A stretch of 64,000 bases of DNA from contig OZ024809.1 of assembly GCA_964017045.1 (NCBI GenBank), forward strand, positions 5,727,012 to 5,791,011, in the 5' to 3' direction. Both the position numbers and the translations under genes were made by a program. Under the pieces are notes generated by a model, which saw nothing but the letters and a program-made list of their open reading frames with translations, did no database searches and had not been told where the DNA came from. This document shows positions 1 through 11,706 of the stretch, piece by piece. How positions within the stretch are numbered: the stretch's first letter is position 1; each line of letters starts with the position of its first letter. Origin of the DNA: Omphiscola glabra (lineage: Eukaryota > Mollusca > Gastropoda > Lymnaeidae).

Positions 1-84
1 GAAAAAAGAAGAATCTAAGACCACATTTGTACTTGTTGTACATTTTTAAATGTCTTTTAATTGCAGAAGAAAAAGAATATTGTA

Positions 85-355
85 TAAATGGATATTGGAA
101 CATGGAGAATTAAAAACGGAGAGTAAAAAATTAATAGTATACTATGGATGGTAGAATATGGATTGTGCAATATGGGTAGTAGAATATGGATATTATTGCA
201 TGGATAGTAGCACATGGAAAATATAATATGGATATTAGAACATGGATAGTAGAATATGGATAGTAGACTATGAGTAGTACAATGTGGAAAGTATAATATA
301 GATATCAGAATACTGAAATGAGCACACAGATAGAAGAACACGGATAGAAAACATG
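85..355. repeat. Degenerate AT-rich minisatellite (ATGGATAGTAGAATATGG type)
   Basis: Irregular ~18-27 bp units built on ATGGATA and TAGAATATGG. Long antisense ORFs here are due to repeat periodicity, and no gene is supported. Confidence 0.7.
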
Positions 356-414
356 GATAATGTTACAAGAAAGTAGAAAATAGTTAGAATAACATGAACA
401 ATAAAGGTAGGATA

Positions 415-622
415 CAAGGAAATGGAGTTAATGGAGTCCATGGAATGAATGGAGTCAGGGGAGTCAATGGATTCAGTGAAGTCAATGGATTCAATAGAGT
501 CAATGGATTTATTGGAGTAAATGGAGTCAATGGATTCAGTAGATTAAATGGATTCAATGGAGTCAATAGAGTCAATGTAGTCAATAAAGTCAATGGCGTC
601 AAAAGAGTCAATGGATTCAAAA
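415..622. repeat. Degenerate minisatellite of GTCAATGGATTC units
   Basis: Units of 9, 12 and 18 bp containing AATGGA, GTCAATG and ATTCAATG. The period is a multiple of 3, so it stays open on both strands as Gly-Val-Asn-type or Asn-Pro-Leu-Thr-type repeats. There is no other coding sign. Confidence 0.75.
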
Positions 623-629
623 TATTTTG

Positions 630-1365
630 CTGATAAACCCCGATTCCGCTGGAATTTTACGAAAACAATCCAGGTTCCGATCAACACATCATCAATCACC
701 ATCCCACATTAAAACAGTGACAACGCAAGCCTGTTTTAACAAGAACAAAAATTTGCATGAGATCATCTCGTCACGCGGTCTCCAAAACTCGGCGCACTCT
801 GGCGAGATTTCAGGGCCGTCCCGCTGATGATTTTTACTGGAAAAGTGTCCTTCTTGAACAGGTACGCCTTTCAACAATGACGGGGAGTCATGACGCACAA
901 TGATGAATGCTGGTGTTTCTATGATCGTATCAGACTTTGTCTAAGCCCCCACCCCCTCCCCCAAGGATCGCCAGCTCTTCAACCGTTTAAGACAGACCCG
1001 GCACGACACGACACTTTGGGTATCAAAGTAAATGCGTCACGTTTTAATGGCCAAGAGCCTTAATTAACACTTTCTATTTTGTCGTTTTATCGCCCCCCCT
1101 TCCGGAGAAATGAAAGAGCAGTTTCATTTTCTGGAGTGTCAGTTTAATATTTCTATTTATATGTGAAATAGGTTAACAAAGCAAATGCGTGCTAGTGAAT
1201 ATGTGCAAACATTTTTTGCAAGGGATGAAACAAAATGGGAGTATTATAATATGAATAAACAGATTTTTTGAATCAGCCACGCCTTTCACGAATTAAGAAA
1301 CCAAAGATGAATAAGACTCTGCATGTCAAAATGTCGGCACCTCTGCTATAACACCGCAGATTTAT
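630..1365. other. Intergenic, no gene seen
   Basis: Mixed unique sequence. Short opposing ORFs at 690-900 overlap each other and show no family signature. Confidence 0.5.
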
Positions 1366-1575
1366 TTCCTTCATCTTCCTGTTGAAAAATTAGGAACATC
1401 TGATTTTTGGGGGGATGGGGAAAAAAATTTGAAAGAATCTTTTGTCACCCGCAACGAGTTTATGTGCCAAGTTTCAGCTCGGTAGGTTGACCGGAAGTGG
1501 ATCAATTAGCCGTCAGAGGATTTTTGCCAGCCAGCCAGCAGCGAGAAAAGCGAAGTTAGTATAAATGATTTTAAA
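1366..1575 (+). repeat. Dispersed repeat family X, copy 1
   Basis: Shares with 56606-56830 and (inverted) 7108-7310 the string TATGTGCCAAGTTTCAGCTC plus GGTAGGTTGACCGGAAGTGG and AATTAGCCGTCA, ending in GAAAAGCGA. Three copies in 64 kb show an interspersed repeat. It has no coding sequence and its class is unknown. Confidence 0.65.
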
Positions 1576-2165
1576 ATAACAAAATGGAGAATTACGTCAC
1601 TTCCCTGACTAGCACCCAGAGGGGTTTATTATTAGATGGAATAAGATCATTTCGCGAAATGTGATGCACGTTACCTCTTCACAACGTTGTGGCCGACGAC
1701 TGACTGACAATTAGCAGCTCTGAAAAAAAAGCAATTTACGAGACGTGCAGGACACAATGGGTCTCGAAAAATAGATCCAGACCCGTTTACCCTCAAACTC
1801 TTAAAATCGCACAACATCATCTCAAAATCGTTCAATACATTATCTTAGTAGTAAACAAATAAACATACAGTATATATAATGTACACACCTCAAAATCGTA
1901 CATTGTACGCCAAAATCGTAAGAGTAAACATGTCTGTAAGATCATATCTATGTAGTGGAATTATACTTAGTGACATTTATACACTGATTCTTATTAGCCA
2001 AAAGTTTATATATATATTTTTATAATTTCCAACATATCCACAGTTTTATATCGCATAATGCTAAATTCTAGTTAATTCAACTCAGCTCAGCACTTAGCCC
2101 CCCCCCCCCACCCCCGGAAGAGTAACATATCTTAACGGACACCTTTTAAAAATAGATAATCTGCC

Positions 2166-2272
2166 TGACCATTAACACCATTTCCTTTCATGTCAGCCTT
2201 TCAGTCACATTCTGACTTGTTAACACCATTTTCCTTCATGCCAGCCCTCAGTCGTATTCTAACTGTTCAACT
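2166..2272. repeat. Imperfect tandem duplication, ~57 bp x 2
   Basis: TTAACACCATTTCCTTTCAT, GTCAGCC... is repeated as TTAACACCATTTTCCTTCAT, GCCAGCC... with the downstream CAGTC...ATTCT also shared. Confidence 0.6.
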
Positions 2273-2582
2273 CATCACGACCTCTCAAGGGGGCCAGGGA
2301 GACAGTACAAAGTAATGACGAAAGTCTCTTTCTGACATTTATTACTTTGTACTGCGATGGGATTAAAATCGCGGAAGGATTAGCTCCCTACGCGAGCGGA
2401 ATAAAGATTTTTGTAAAGCTTAACCAATTATGCTGGCTCAGCTTTACTCCGCGTAGATGATTGAAGCTTTACTTTGATTTAAAGGGGGATTGCTCAAGGA
2501 ATTTTCGTTGTTTTAGAAGCTCTACATCTTCTGGAAACACTTCATGATAAGGTCTGTCCTGAGGATTTGTTTTACGACCCAT

Positions 2583-2923
2583 ATATTATTATTAATATTT
2601 GTATTTTATAGCGCCGTACCCCAGCCTAGGGCTGGGCTCACCACGCTGTACATACAACTTAACAAACATAATCATGAACTTAAAAATTAACATAAATTAA
2701 TTAAATAAAACAAAACAAATGTGTATTCACTAGACCCATTCCAAAACTATTTACATGTCAAGCCATGGATGGCACCCAGAAGCATCGTTTATCGGTCAGA
2801 GTGGGTGGGGGAATCAGTCAGTATAGTAGAGGTTAAAGAGATGTGTTTCGAGTGCAGTTTTGAAGGCTGTGATGGTCGGTATATTGCGGCGGATGTGTAG
2901 TGGAAGAGAATTCCACCAGAAGG
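2583..2923 (-). mobile_element. 3' end of a CR1/L2-like LINE (reverse strand)
   Basis: Read on the minus strand, it starts in the reverse-transcriptase ORF tail (GGAATTCTCTTCCACTACAC, then sequence encoding rough SLPLHIR...ISTITAFKTALKTHLF), passes a stop and a ~200-bp 3' UTR. It ends GCCCTAGGCTGGGGTACGGC, GCTATAAAATAC and an AAT-type tail. It is a 5'-truncated copy of the same family as 56150-56535, cut where the MITE at 2924 begins. Confidence 0.75.
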
Positions 2924-3033
2924 ACTACAAATGACATCCGAATAGCATTGAGTTTAATGTGTCCCGGGTCCAAAAGGGGGCGCTGCGTGTCCGTGTACAT
3001 TTTGACTAATGCTATTCGGATGTCATTTGTAGT
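2924..3033. mobile_element. Small MITE with 26-bp perfect inverted repeats
   Basis: ACTACAAATGACATCCGAAT (2924 onward, 26 bp in all) recurs as its exact reverse complement ending at 3033. The ~58-bp centre contains GTGTCCCGGGTCC. It abuts the 5' edge of the reverse-strand LINE fragment ending at ~2923. No clear target duplication. Confidence 0.7.
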
Positions 3034-4520
3034 AGTTTATTTTAGTTAAAATGAAAAATTAAGTTTAAAAACATATAGTACATTCAATTATCTTTCATTT
3101 GGACCTCATTTGGTCTTACAAACCCAACAAAAATATTTTAAATCGTTTTTTAATCCCAACCTCTCAATGCTGGTACCCGGGTACCAATAGGTGCAGCCTT
3201 GTGTGTATTGAACTATAACTTATGTGTATTGAACTATAACTTATGTGTATTGAACTATAACTTTAAAGAAGGGGGCGTCATTGGGTAATCAAACTTCAAC
3301 GTCGGACTTTGAACCAAAGTTCTGGAAATCTACAAAACTATTGGCTCAAATCTGTACAGCCACGACAAGCAAACCAATCAGGATGCTCCTCACAGTTTTA
3401 AAATACGAAAAAAAAAATTCAGCGCATTATAAATTATCTCTATTCTTTGACGTTATTTTGTGCCTGAAATCACTGATTGGCCTCATTTACATTATTTAAT
3501 AAAATGTTTGCAATTGAAAATTGTGATTGTTAAATTAAACCTTTTTTCTCATTATTAGTATTAAAATCAGTGAGATTTGAATTGAACTGTTCCTCACCTG
3601 TAGCAAGAACTATAATCACAACTGATTATGGACCATAACCCAAGACAGTGCAGAGAATTTGTCTATTTCCCCGAGCATTTCCACATGTTGGGACCCTGAA
3701 AATGACAAAATAGTTGTATCTGACGCTTTAATTCCGCCCCTGAGCGCCCCGAGTGATTTATTTGGTCCCCCCCCCCCCCGCCTCTACCCGGCTCTGCCAT
3801 AGCTAAGACAACATGAAAAAGATCCCACAAGAAATGAGTAAACCTTTATAAAATGCCACCGTTTAAACACAACGTGTTTTTTTTTTTCCTACCTGCCTTA
3901 CTGTTTCGTTTCATTTCGTCCCCGATTCGTCAAGGTCGGAGTTTTTCCTGTTATCTTTTGCAGCTGCGCCCGAAACCTTTCCCATAGGCCCGAAAATTTA
4001 CGCCATCCGACGTGACAAGCTTTTAGCAAAGACAAATAACCGGCTCTTTTATTTAAATAACATTCATTAAATCTGCCAGACGACGCTTAAGCACTTATCT
4101 TGCTATTTTAAGTTGAGGAAGGGTTGGATTATCAAAGATATCTGATACTTGACCCAACTTTCACTTTCGCCATTAATAATTTTTTTTTTCAGTTTCGTTA
4201 TTATCGATCACTGCATTCGATATTGATTGTTCTATATTCGTTTTGTAAAAAAAAAAAACAACAGTTTATAAACATATATTTATTACCAGGTTAGTTATAA
4301 TTAATTTATAATTCTTTCATTTTTTTTATTGCATCCAATGATTAGAGTTTCTGTCTACATTTAACCCTTGTCTAACTATAGACTCAATGATATCAGAATA
4401 TTCCCCCCCCCCCCCAACCCGCCTTTTTACAACAACACATTCTTCACACTATACAAAATCCTAACTCATAAAAAGTTATATATGCTGTAGAGGTTGGTGG
4501 CATAAAAAAGTAACTACTAG
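3034..4520. other. Intergenic, no gene seen
   Basis: AT-rich, with poly-C runs near 3765 and 4400. The 72-codon ORF at 3281-3499 has no supporting evidence. Confidence 0.5.
3208..3262. repeat. Short tandem repeat, 20 bp x ~2.7
   Basis: TTATGTGTATTGAACTATAA is repeated almost without change. Confidence 0.8.
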
Positions 4521-5195
4521 ATTAAGACAAGATATGGATATATCTATTAAGACAAGATATGGATATATCTATTAAGACAAGATATGGATATATCTATTAA
4601 GACAAGATATGGATATATCTATTAAGACAAGATATGGATATATCTATTAAGACAAGATATGGATATATCTATTAAGACAAGATATGGATATATCTATTAA
4701 GACAAGATATGGATATATCTATTAAGACAAGATATGGATATATCTATTAAGACAAGATATGGATATATCTATTAAGACAAGATATGGATATATCTATTAA
4801 GACAAGATATGGATATATCTATTAAGACAAGATATGGATATATCTATTAAGACAAGATATGGATATATCTATTAAGACAAGATATGGATATATCTATTAA
4901 GACAAGATATGGATATATCTATTAAGACAAGATATGGATATATCTATTAAGACAAGATATGGATATATCTATTAAGACAAGATATGGATATATCTATTAA
5001 GACAAGATATGGATATATCTATTAAGACAAGATATGGATATATCTATTAAGACAAGATATGGATATATCTATTAAGACAAGATATGGATATATCTATTAA
5101 GACAAGATATGGATATATCTATTAAGACAAGATATGGATATATCTATTAAGACAAGATATGGATATATCTATTAAGACAAGATATAGATATATTT
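4521..5195. repeat. 25-bp minisatellite, 27 units, nearly perfect
   Basis: The unit ATTAAGACAAGATATGGATA then TATCT is repeated 27 times. The first 26 look identical and only the last has two substitutions. This homogeneity points to very recent expansion or to an assembly-affected array. Confidence 0.95.
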
Positions 5196-5286
5196 AGCTT
5201 TGAAAAAAAAAGTCTCAGGGGCCTTATATTAACAGTTGACAAATAAAATAAATATTGAAACAAATAATAATGAAAATTAAAATGAG

Positions 5287-5970
5287 CATGACAAATATTT
5301 GAAAGCACATGACGACAAATATTTGAAAGCACATGACGACAAATATTTGAAAGCACATGACGAAAAATATTTGAAAGCACATGACGACAAATATTTGAAA
5401 GCACATGACGAAAAATATTTGAAAGCACATGACGAAAAATATTTGAAAGCACATGACGAAAAATATTTGAAAGCACATGACGAAAAATATTTGAAAGCAT
5501 ATGACGAAAAATATTTGAAAGCACATGACGAAAAATATTTGAAAGCACATGACGAAAAATATTTGAAAGCACATGACGAAAAATATTTGAAAGCACATGA
5601 CGAAAAATATTTGAAAGCACATGACGAAAAATATTTGAAAGCACATGACGAAAAATATTTGAAAGCACATGACGACAAATATTTGAAAGCACATGACGAA
5701 AAATATTTGAAAGCACATGACGACAAATATTTGAAAGCACATGACGAAAAATATTTGAAAGCACATGACGAAAAATATTTGAAAGCACATGACGAAAAAT
5801 ATTTGAAAGCACATGACGAAAAATATTTGAAAGCACATGACGAAAAATATTTGACAGCACATGACGAAAAATATTTGAAAGCACATGACGAAAAATATTT
5901 GAAAGCACATGACGAAAAATATTTGAAAGCACATGACGAAAAATATTTGAAAGCGCATGGTGAAAAGTGC
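5287..5970. repeat. 24-bp minisatellite, ~28 units
   Basis: The unit is GAAAGCACATGACGAAAAAT then ATTT, with GAC/GAA alternation and rare changes. Because the period is divisible by 3 and contains no stop, it is open in the + frame (KAHDEKYL) and in all three - frames. The + frame has a TAA just upstream and no ATG, so I do not call a gene. Confidence 0.92.
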
Positions 5971-6124
5971 TTGAAGATGAAAAAACAACAACAAAGGGTT
6001 AAAAAAAACGTGAGTCATGTTTGTAATGTAGAAAGAAACTATTGTCTTAATGTGAACACATTGTTCTGAACACATTGTTCTGAAAAATGGGCTCATGTAA
6101 GACTCAAAGGCAATTGATGTCCAC

Positions 6125-6330
6125 TAGAAAAAACAAGTGGATTAGGCTACAGTTTGATTGACAGTTCCACAATGCAGCATAACAAGTGGAAGAGCGGTGT
6201 TTGATTGACAGGTATGTAATATGCGGAATAACAAGTAGATTAGGCTACCGTTTGGTTGACAGTTCCATAATGCGGAATAACAAGTGCATTATGATGCTAC
6301 TTTTAGATTGATAGCAGCGTAACGCAATGA
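6125..6330. repeat. Degenerate tandem repeat, ~60 bp x 3
   Basis: The segment AACAAGTGGATTAGGCTACA, GTTTGATTGACAGTTCC recurs with changes three times. Confidence 0.6.
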
Positions 6331-7107
6331 TGAAAAAAAAAATTTAAATAAAAAGAAGAATAGGAAAGACTACACGAAAGAAAAGGAAATTAACATAAAA
6401 GACGGACAGATACACCAGAAGAAACAGGTCTTAATATTATTCTGCTTTATGATCACTCTGGGACCTGAGACAGGAGAGTCCATTAAAAATGTTAACATTC
6501 CAAAGAAGGATATGATTACTATAAGTTCATACTTCCTGGGGTGAAAAATTATGTGGCAATTATGGAAATAGCTGAAGATATTGCGCTTGAACCGGCCTAG
6601 AATTAATGGACAATTTTATCTGGCGCCCCATGCGCTTAAGAGCGGCGCCCACAGATGAAGGGTCTTAATCTTGTTTTTCGTCTCGGAGTTAATCTTGTTC
6701 AACGAAAAGTAAGGTGAGCTGCAAGTGTGAAGAACAACTTTAGTGTGATGACCTTGGCTTGACGAATCCTAATCTGGGGGGGACTGAAAACGATGCCCCC
6801 CCCCCTGGCATTATGACGTAACCGATGTTTTATTTCTTAAGTTACAACTTTGTGACCGTTTTATCCTGAAATAACCGGACACTGATACCACGTCGTATCT
6901 GGTCCATGAGTTCTATACCCCATAGGCACCGTTGTTTAAGACTGAAATATTATTAAGATACAAATAGTTTGTGTTAGCAAAAAAGTGTAGCCAAAGCTTC
7001 AATAGATACAACAAAATACAAAGGTGCAGATATCGATCTGTGTTTGTAGGCAGTATGTTGGATGAAAAAAAAACCGTTGTTATTTTCAAATCCTATTTTC
7101 ACTACTT

Positions 7108-7310
7108 AGATTTAAGTTCGTGGCTGGCTGCCAAAATCTGCGGACGGCTAATTGACTCGCTTCCCGTTAACCTTTCAAGCTGAAACTAGGCACATAGACT
7201 CTTTACCGATGACAACCCATTCTTAAAAAAAATTCAGCTCCACCCCACAAAACCAAACCTTCAAACCTCAGTTTTTCCTGTTTTTCAAAGTGAAGATGAA
7301 AGAAATATGA
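7108..7310 (-). repeat. Dispersed repeat family X, copy 2 (inverted)
   Basis: Reverse complement of the family seen at 1366 and 56606: GGCTGGCTGCCAAAATCTGC, GACGGCTAATTGACTCGCTT, TTTCAAGCTGAAACTAGGCA. Followed directly by a copy of family Y. Confidence 0.65.
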
Positions 7311-7339
7311 TGACACCGATGTCACGGAATAAAGAGTCC

Positions 7340-7515
7340 TACAAAAATATATTTTAAGAAATATCGCAAATTCGTCTGGTCCTTAATATTTTTTGTTGTT
7401 GAAATAGTTGGTGAAATTAAGCTGCTATGAAAAAGCAGGTGGGTCTTCAGAATATAAATACAGTTCAGGGGCGTGAAAAATATGAAAAAGGCCGGCCCTG
7501 GTGGCGTATATGAAT
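7340..7515 (+). repeat. Dispersed repeat family Y, copy 1
   Basis: Contains AGCAGGTGGGTCTTCAGAAT, CAGTTCAGGGGCGTG and GGCCGGCCCTGGTGGCG. It matches 47480-47665 (+) and 56950-57095 (inverted). Confidence 0.55.
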
Positions 7516-7894
7516 ATTTTTTTAAATTTTTAGTTTAGGGTAAGAGGGCTTTGGTTTGAGGGATGGAGTAATGACGGGTAAGAGAGGCGACAGAGGTGTG
7601 GCTTGTACCAGAGGTGTGGTTGTACCAGAAGGGTGGTTGGTGGTCGGCTTTGGAGATTTTCGGAAAGGGAAGTGGCCCGGAAAGGATATGGGGGGGGGGG
7701 GGGCATTGATTTTTAACGGTTGTCGCGTCACATAGTCATTAATTCAACTTTTAAAATAATATAAATATGAAGTGTAAGCATTTTACGTTCACAAAAAATA
7801 CTTTTTCGACTTTTTCTGCATATAGAGAAAAGTCCGTTTGCAAAGTAAGTGCTAGCTAACAACAAGCTTAGCTTTAAACAAGTGTGTCATGTGC

Positions 7895-10065
7895 TCTAAT
7901 CAAACCTATAGTTTACCTCATCAGAGTGAGTTCTAATCAAACCTATAGTTTACCTCATCAGAGTGAGTTCTAATCAAACCTATAGTTTACCTCATCAGAG
8001 TGAGTTCTAATCAAACCTATAGTTTACCTCATCAGAGTGAGTTCTAATCAAACCTATAGTTTACCTCATCAGAGTGAGTTCTAATCAAACCTATAGTTTA
8101 CCTCATCAGAGTGAGCTCTAATCAAACCTATAGTTTACCTCATCAGAGTGAGTTCTAATCAAACCTATAGTTTACCTCATCAGAGTGAGCTCTAATCAAA
8201 CCTATAGTTTACCTCATCAGAGTGAGCTCTAATCAAACCTATAGTTTTCCTCATCAGAGTGAGTTCTAATCAAACCTATAGTTTACCTCATCAGAGTGAG
8301 TTCTAATCAAACCTATAGTTTACCTCATCAGAGTGAGTTCTAATAAAACCTATAGTTTACCTCATCAGAGTGAGTTCTAATCAAACCTATAGTTTACCTC
8401 ATCAGAGTGAGTTCTAATCAAACCTATAGTTTACCTCATCAGAGTGAGTTCTAATCAAACCTATAGTTTACCTCATCAGAGTGAGTTCTAATCAAACCTA
8501 TAGTTTACCTCATCAGAGTGAGTTCTAATCAAACCTATAGTTTACCTCATCAGAGTGAGCTCTAATCAAACCTATAGTTTACCTCATCAGAGTGAGTTCT
8601 AATCAAACCTATAGTTTACCTCATCAGAGTGAGCTCTAATCAAACCTATAGTTTACCTCATCAGAGTGAGCTCTAATCAAACCTATAGTTTTCCTCATCA
8701 GAGTGAGTTCTAATCAAACCTATAGTTTACCTCATCAGAGTGAGTTCTAATCAAACCTATAGTTTACCTCATCAGAGTGAGTTCTAATCAAACCTATAGT
8801 TTACCTCATCAGAGTGAGTTCTAATCAAACCTATAGTTTACCTCATCAGAGTGAGTTCTAATCAAACCTATAGTTTACCTCATCAGAGTGAGTTCTAATC
8901 AAACCTATAGTTTACCTCATCAGAGTGAGTTCTAATCAAACCTATAGTTTACCTCATCAGAGTGAGTTCTAATCAAACATATAGTTTACCTCATCAGAGT
9001 GAGTTCTAATCAAACCTATAGTTTACCTCATCAGAGTGAGCTCTAATCAAACCTATAGTTTACATCATCAGAGTGAGTTCTAATCAAACCTATAGTTTAC
9101 CTCATCAGAGTGAGTTCTAATCAAACCTATAGTTTACCTCATCAGAGTTAACTCTATTCAAACCAATTGTTTTCCTCATCAGAGTGAGTTCTAATCAAAC
9201 CTATAGTTTACCTCATCAGAGTGAACTCTATTCAAACCTATTGTTTTCCTCATCAGAGTGAGCTCTAATCAAACCTATAGTTTACCTCATCAGAGTGAGC
9301 TCTAATCAAACCTATTGTTTTCCTCGTCAGAGTGAGTTCTAATCAAACCTATAGTTTACCTCATCAGAGTGAGTTCTAATCAAACCTATAGTTTACCTCA
9401 TCAGAGTGAACTCTATTCAAACCTATTGTTTTCCTCATCAGAGTGAGCTCTAATCAAACCTATAGTTTACCTCATCAGAGTGAGCTCTAATCAAACCTAT
9501 TGTTTTCCTCGCCAGAGTGAGTTCTAATCAAACCTATAGTTTACCTCATCAGAGTGAGTTCTAATCAAACCTATAGTTTACCTCATCAGAGTGAACTCTA
9601 TTCAAACCTATTGTTTTCCTCATCAGAGTGAGCTCTAATCAAACCTATAGTTTACCTCATCAGAGTGAGCTCTAATCAAACCTATAGTTTTCCTCATCAG
9701 AGTGAGTTCTAATCAAACCTATAGTTTACCTCGTCAGAGAGAGTTCTAATCAAACCTATAGTTTACCTCGTCAGAGTGAGCAAGGTTCAAACCTATAGTT
9801 TACCTCATAAGAGTGAGTTCTAATCAAACCTATAGTTTACCTCATCAGAGTGAGCTCTAATCAAACCTATAGTTTACCTCATCAGAGTGAGCTCTAATCA
9901 AACCTATAGTTTTCCTCATCAGAGTGAGCTCTAATCAAACCTATAGTTTACCTCATCAGAGTGAGCAAGCTTCAAACCTATAGTTTACCTCATAAGAGTG
10001 AGTTCTAATCAAACCTATCGTTTACCTCATCAGAGTGAACTCTAATCAAACCTATAGTTTACCTG
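7895..10065. repeat. 37-bp satellite-like array, ~58 units with higher-order structure
   Basis: The unit is CTAATCAAACCTATAGTTTA, CCTCATCAGAGTGAGTT. Variant units (GAGCT, TTTTCCTC, GAACTCTATTC) recur in fixed order: a 12-unit block (444 bp) is repeated near 8113 and 8557, and a 5-unit block (185 bp) is repeated at 9223, 9408 and 9593. The right edge near 9780-10060 is more diverged. The longest array in the window. Confidence 0.95.
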
Positions 10066-10262
10066 ATCACGAGCCGTATGTGGCTTTTTAGAGACCTGAG
10101 TGCGGCTCGGCCAGTCAGCCACAAATCGGTTTTGGCTCTGAAAAAAAATGGGTCTTGACAGGTTCTTGAAAAGAAATTTGTCTCTCAAAATTTGTCAAAC
10201 TCGTCCTGCTGCTGAATTTTGGCCCTTTTGACTAAATGAGTTTGCTGACATCTGCTCTAGCC
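10065..10262. mobile_element. Fragment of a dispersed hAT-like repeat
   Basis: Directly after the 37-bp array, the sequence GAGCCGTATGTGGCTTTTTA, GAGTGCGGCTCGG and TTGCTGACATCTGCTCTAGC resembles a common animal hAT-type repeat with inverted GAGCC/GGCTC motifs. A related tail (CTGAGCTCTGCTCTAGCC) occurs at 13757-13775. Ends are not defined. Confidence 0.35.
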
Positions 10263-10264
10263 AC

Positions 10265-11140
10265 CACAGAATGTCGTGATGCAGAAGTACACATTAAGAC
10301 GAATGAAAGCTCAAGGGGATTAAAATTGCCCTAACGCGCTCACAATATTTTTCTAATTGAAGTGAACGGGGGGGGGGGGGGGGGGCAGTTAATTGCTGGT
10401 TAGTAAAGCCTAGTTAGCTAGGTGTAATCCCTAGGGTTGGCAGCACCAGTAGCGTTGTATTCGTGACCCAGCTTCAGAATGACGGAATTCAACGTGTTAA
10501 CGCGAGACGAGTGACGTGTCACCGCGAGACGAGTGACGTATCGTCACGAGACAAGTGACGTACACTCTCACGAGAAGTTGAGCCGAAAAGGTTTTTTTAC
10601 GACCAAATCGTTCATTTGAGAGAATTCTGGGAAAGGTTGTTTACGGTCATGGGCAGAGAAAAATACAGCGCTGTTTTTGAGGGCACAAGGCAGCATACGG
10701 AGTGAATCTTTTGGTTTGTTTGGAAAGAATGCCGTATACCATCTGTTATTTTTAAATATTCAGGCAATACATATGTTAAAATATAAGACTTATACATCCA
10801 GACGGGGCCATGGCAAGTAACAGCACACCCCACTCGTGAAAAAAACCCACTTAGATTTCGGCGTCCTCTACCCCTTCACCATGATAAAAATACACATATT
10901 TTGCATTGAAAATGACGATTATTGGCATTCTTTTGAAGATCACTCCAGGGGCAAGTGCCTCATTCGCCCCAACGCAATGTCCTGCCAAAAGAAAGTCGAA
11001 GGCAAGCCAAGAGAAGAAAAATGAAAGGCAGTCACGTGACATCGGTGTAATGTTAGCGCCCATGTTGCCGGAAGCGGATTCACAACACAATGTTTACACG
11101 TTGACATCATTATTAAAACAAAAAAAAAAAATACATTGGT
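10265..11140. other. Intergenic, no gene seen
   Basis: Contains a poly-G run at 10370 and the short CGAGACGAGTGACGT repeat. Overlapping ORFs of ~60-80 codons at 10836-11151 on both strands are mutually exclusive, and none is convincing. Confidence 0.5.
10490..10575. repeat. Short tandem repeat, CGAGACGAGTGACGT x 3
   Basis: ACGCGAGACGAGTGACGTGT is followed by two diverged copies, the last CACGAGACAAGTGACGTAC. Confidence 0.7.
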
Positions 11141-11143
11141 GTC

Positions 11144-11633
11144 TGTTGTGAACTGGATTTGTTAGGGATGTTTGACGGGGCGAGTTGTTGATCATGTGAG
11201 TGTTTTGTTGTGAGTTGTTGATCGTGAGGTCAGAGCGTGAAGTTGGTTGGTGTTGAGCTTTAGTGTATGCTGGATGTTTGTGTGTAGATATATAAGAGGC
11301 AGTGTGTGAAATGATCGTTAGTTGAGAGGATTGGAGTTAGTTTAGTAGAGAAGCAAGTTAGTCGAGAGTGGAGTCGAGAGTAAGATCAGTGCCATTGTAG
11401 TGATGTTTGAGTCAGAGGACGTTTTCTTGAATTGGTAGCTCGTCTGTGTAAATAACTATTAAAGATCTGTCGTATTTTCATCCTGGAGTTTGTGATTTAT
11501 ATCCTGGGGTAGTGTTGTAATCACTAGGTCACGTGGAGTCTACTGACCTTGCAGTAAACGTAACTACTGCGGGATTTGTCAAAAATGTGATATTGAAGAT
11601 CTTAACATGTAAAGTCTTAAGAAGGCCGTAACA
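11144..11633 (+). mobile_element. Candidate solo LTR of a Ty3-like retrotransposon
   Basis: About 490 bp starting TGTTGTGAAC and ending GGCCGTAACA, with TATATAAGAG at ~11289 and an AATAACTATTAAAG region near 11450. TTTGTGACC directly follows the 3' end, similar to the start of many Ty3-type leaders. No second LTR, no clear target duplication and no coding region were found, so this is tentative. Confidence 0.35.
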
Positions 11634-11706
11634 TTTGTGACCTCTGGACAACGAAAGTCGGCCGCAACAGTGTCTTCCAAAGGTAGTCATTTAAATACAA
11701 ACATTG

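Noticed and set aside
5147..6096. Several overlapping repeat ORFs on both strands (KAHDEKYL, FRHVLSNI, FKYFSSCA)
   Set aside because: They are frame readings of one 24-bp minisatellite, with no start, splice site or domain outside the repeat.
7895..10065. CRISPR-like array (regular 37-bp repeats)
   Set aside because: Units are directly contiguous, with no unique spacers, and the context is eukaryotic.
10836..11151. Overlapping ORFs of 60-80 codons on both strands
   Set aside because: Mutually exclusive, near chance length, with no recognisable domain or splice context.
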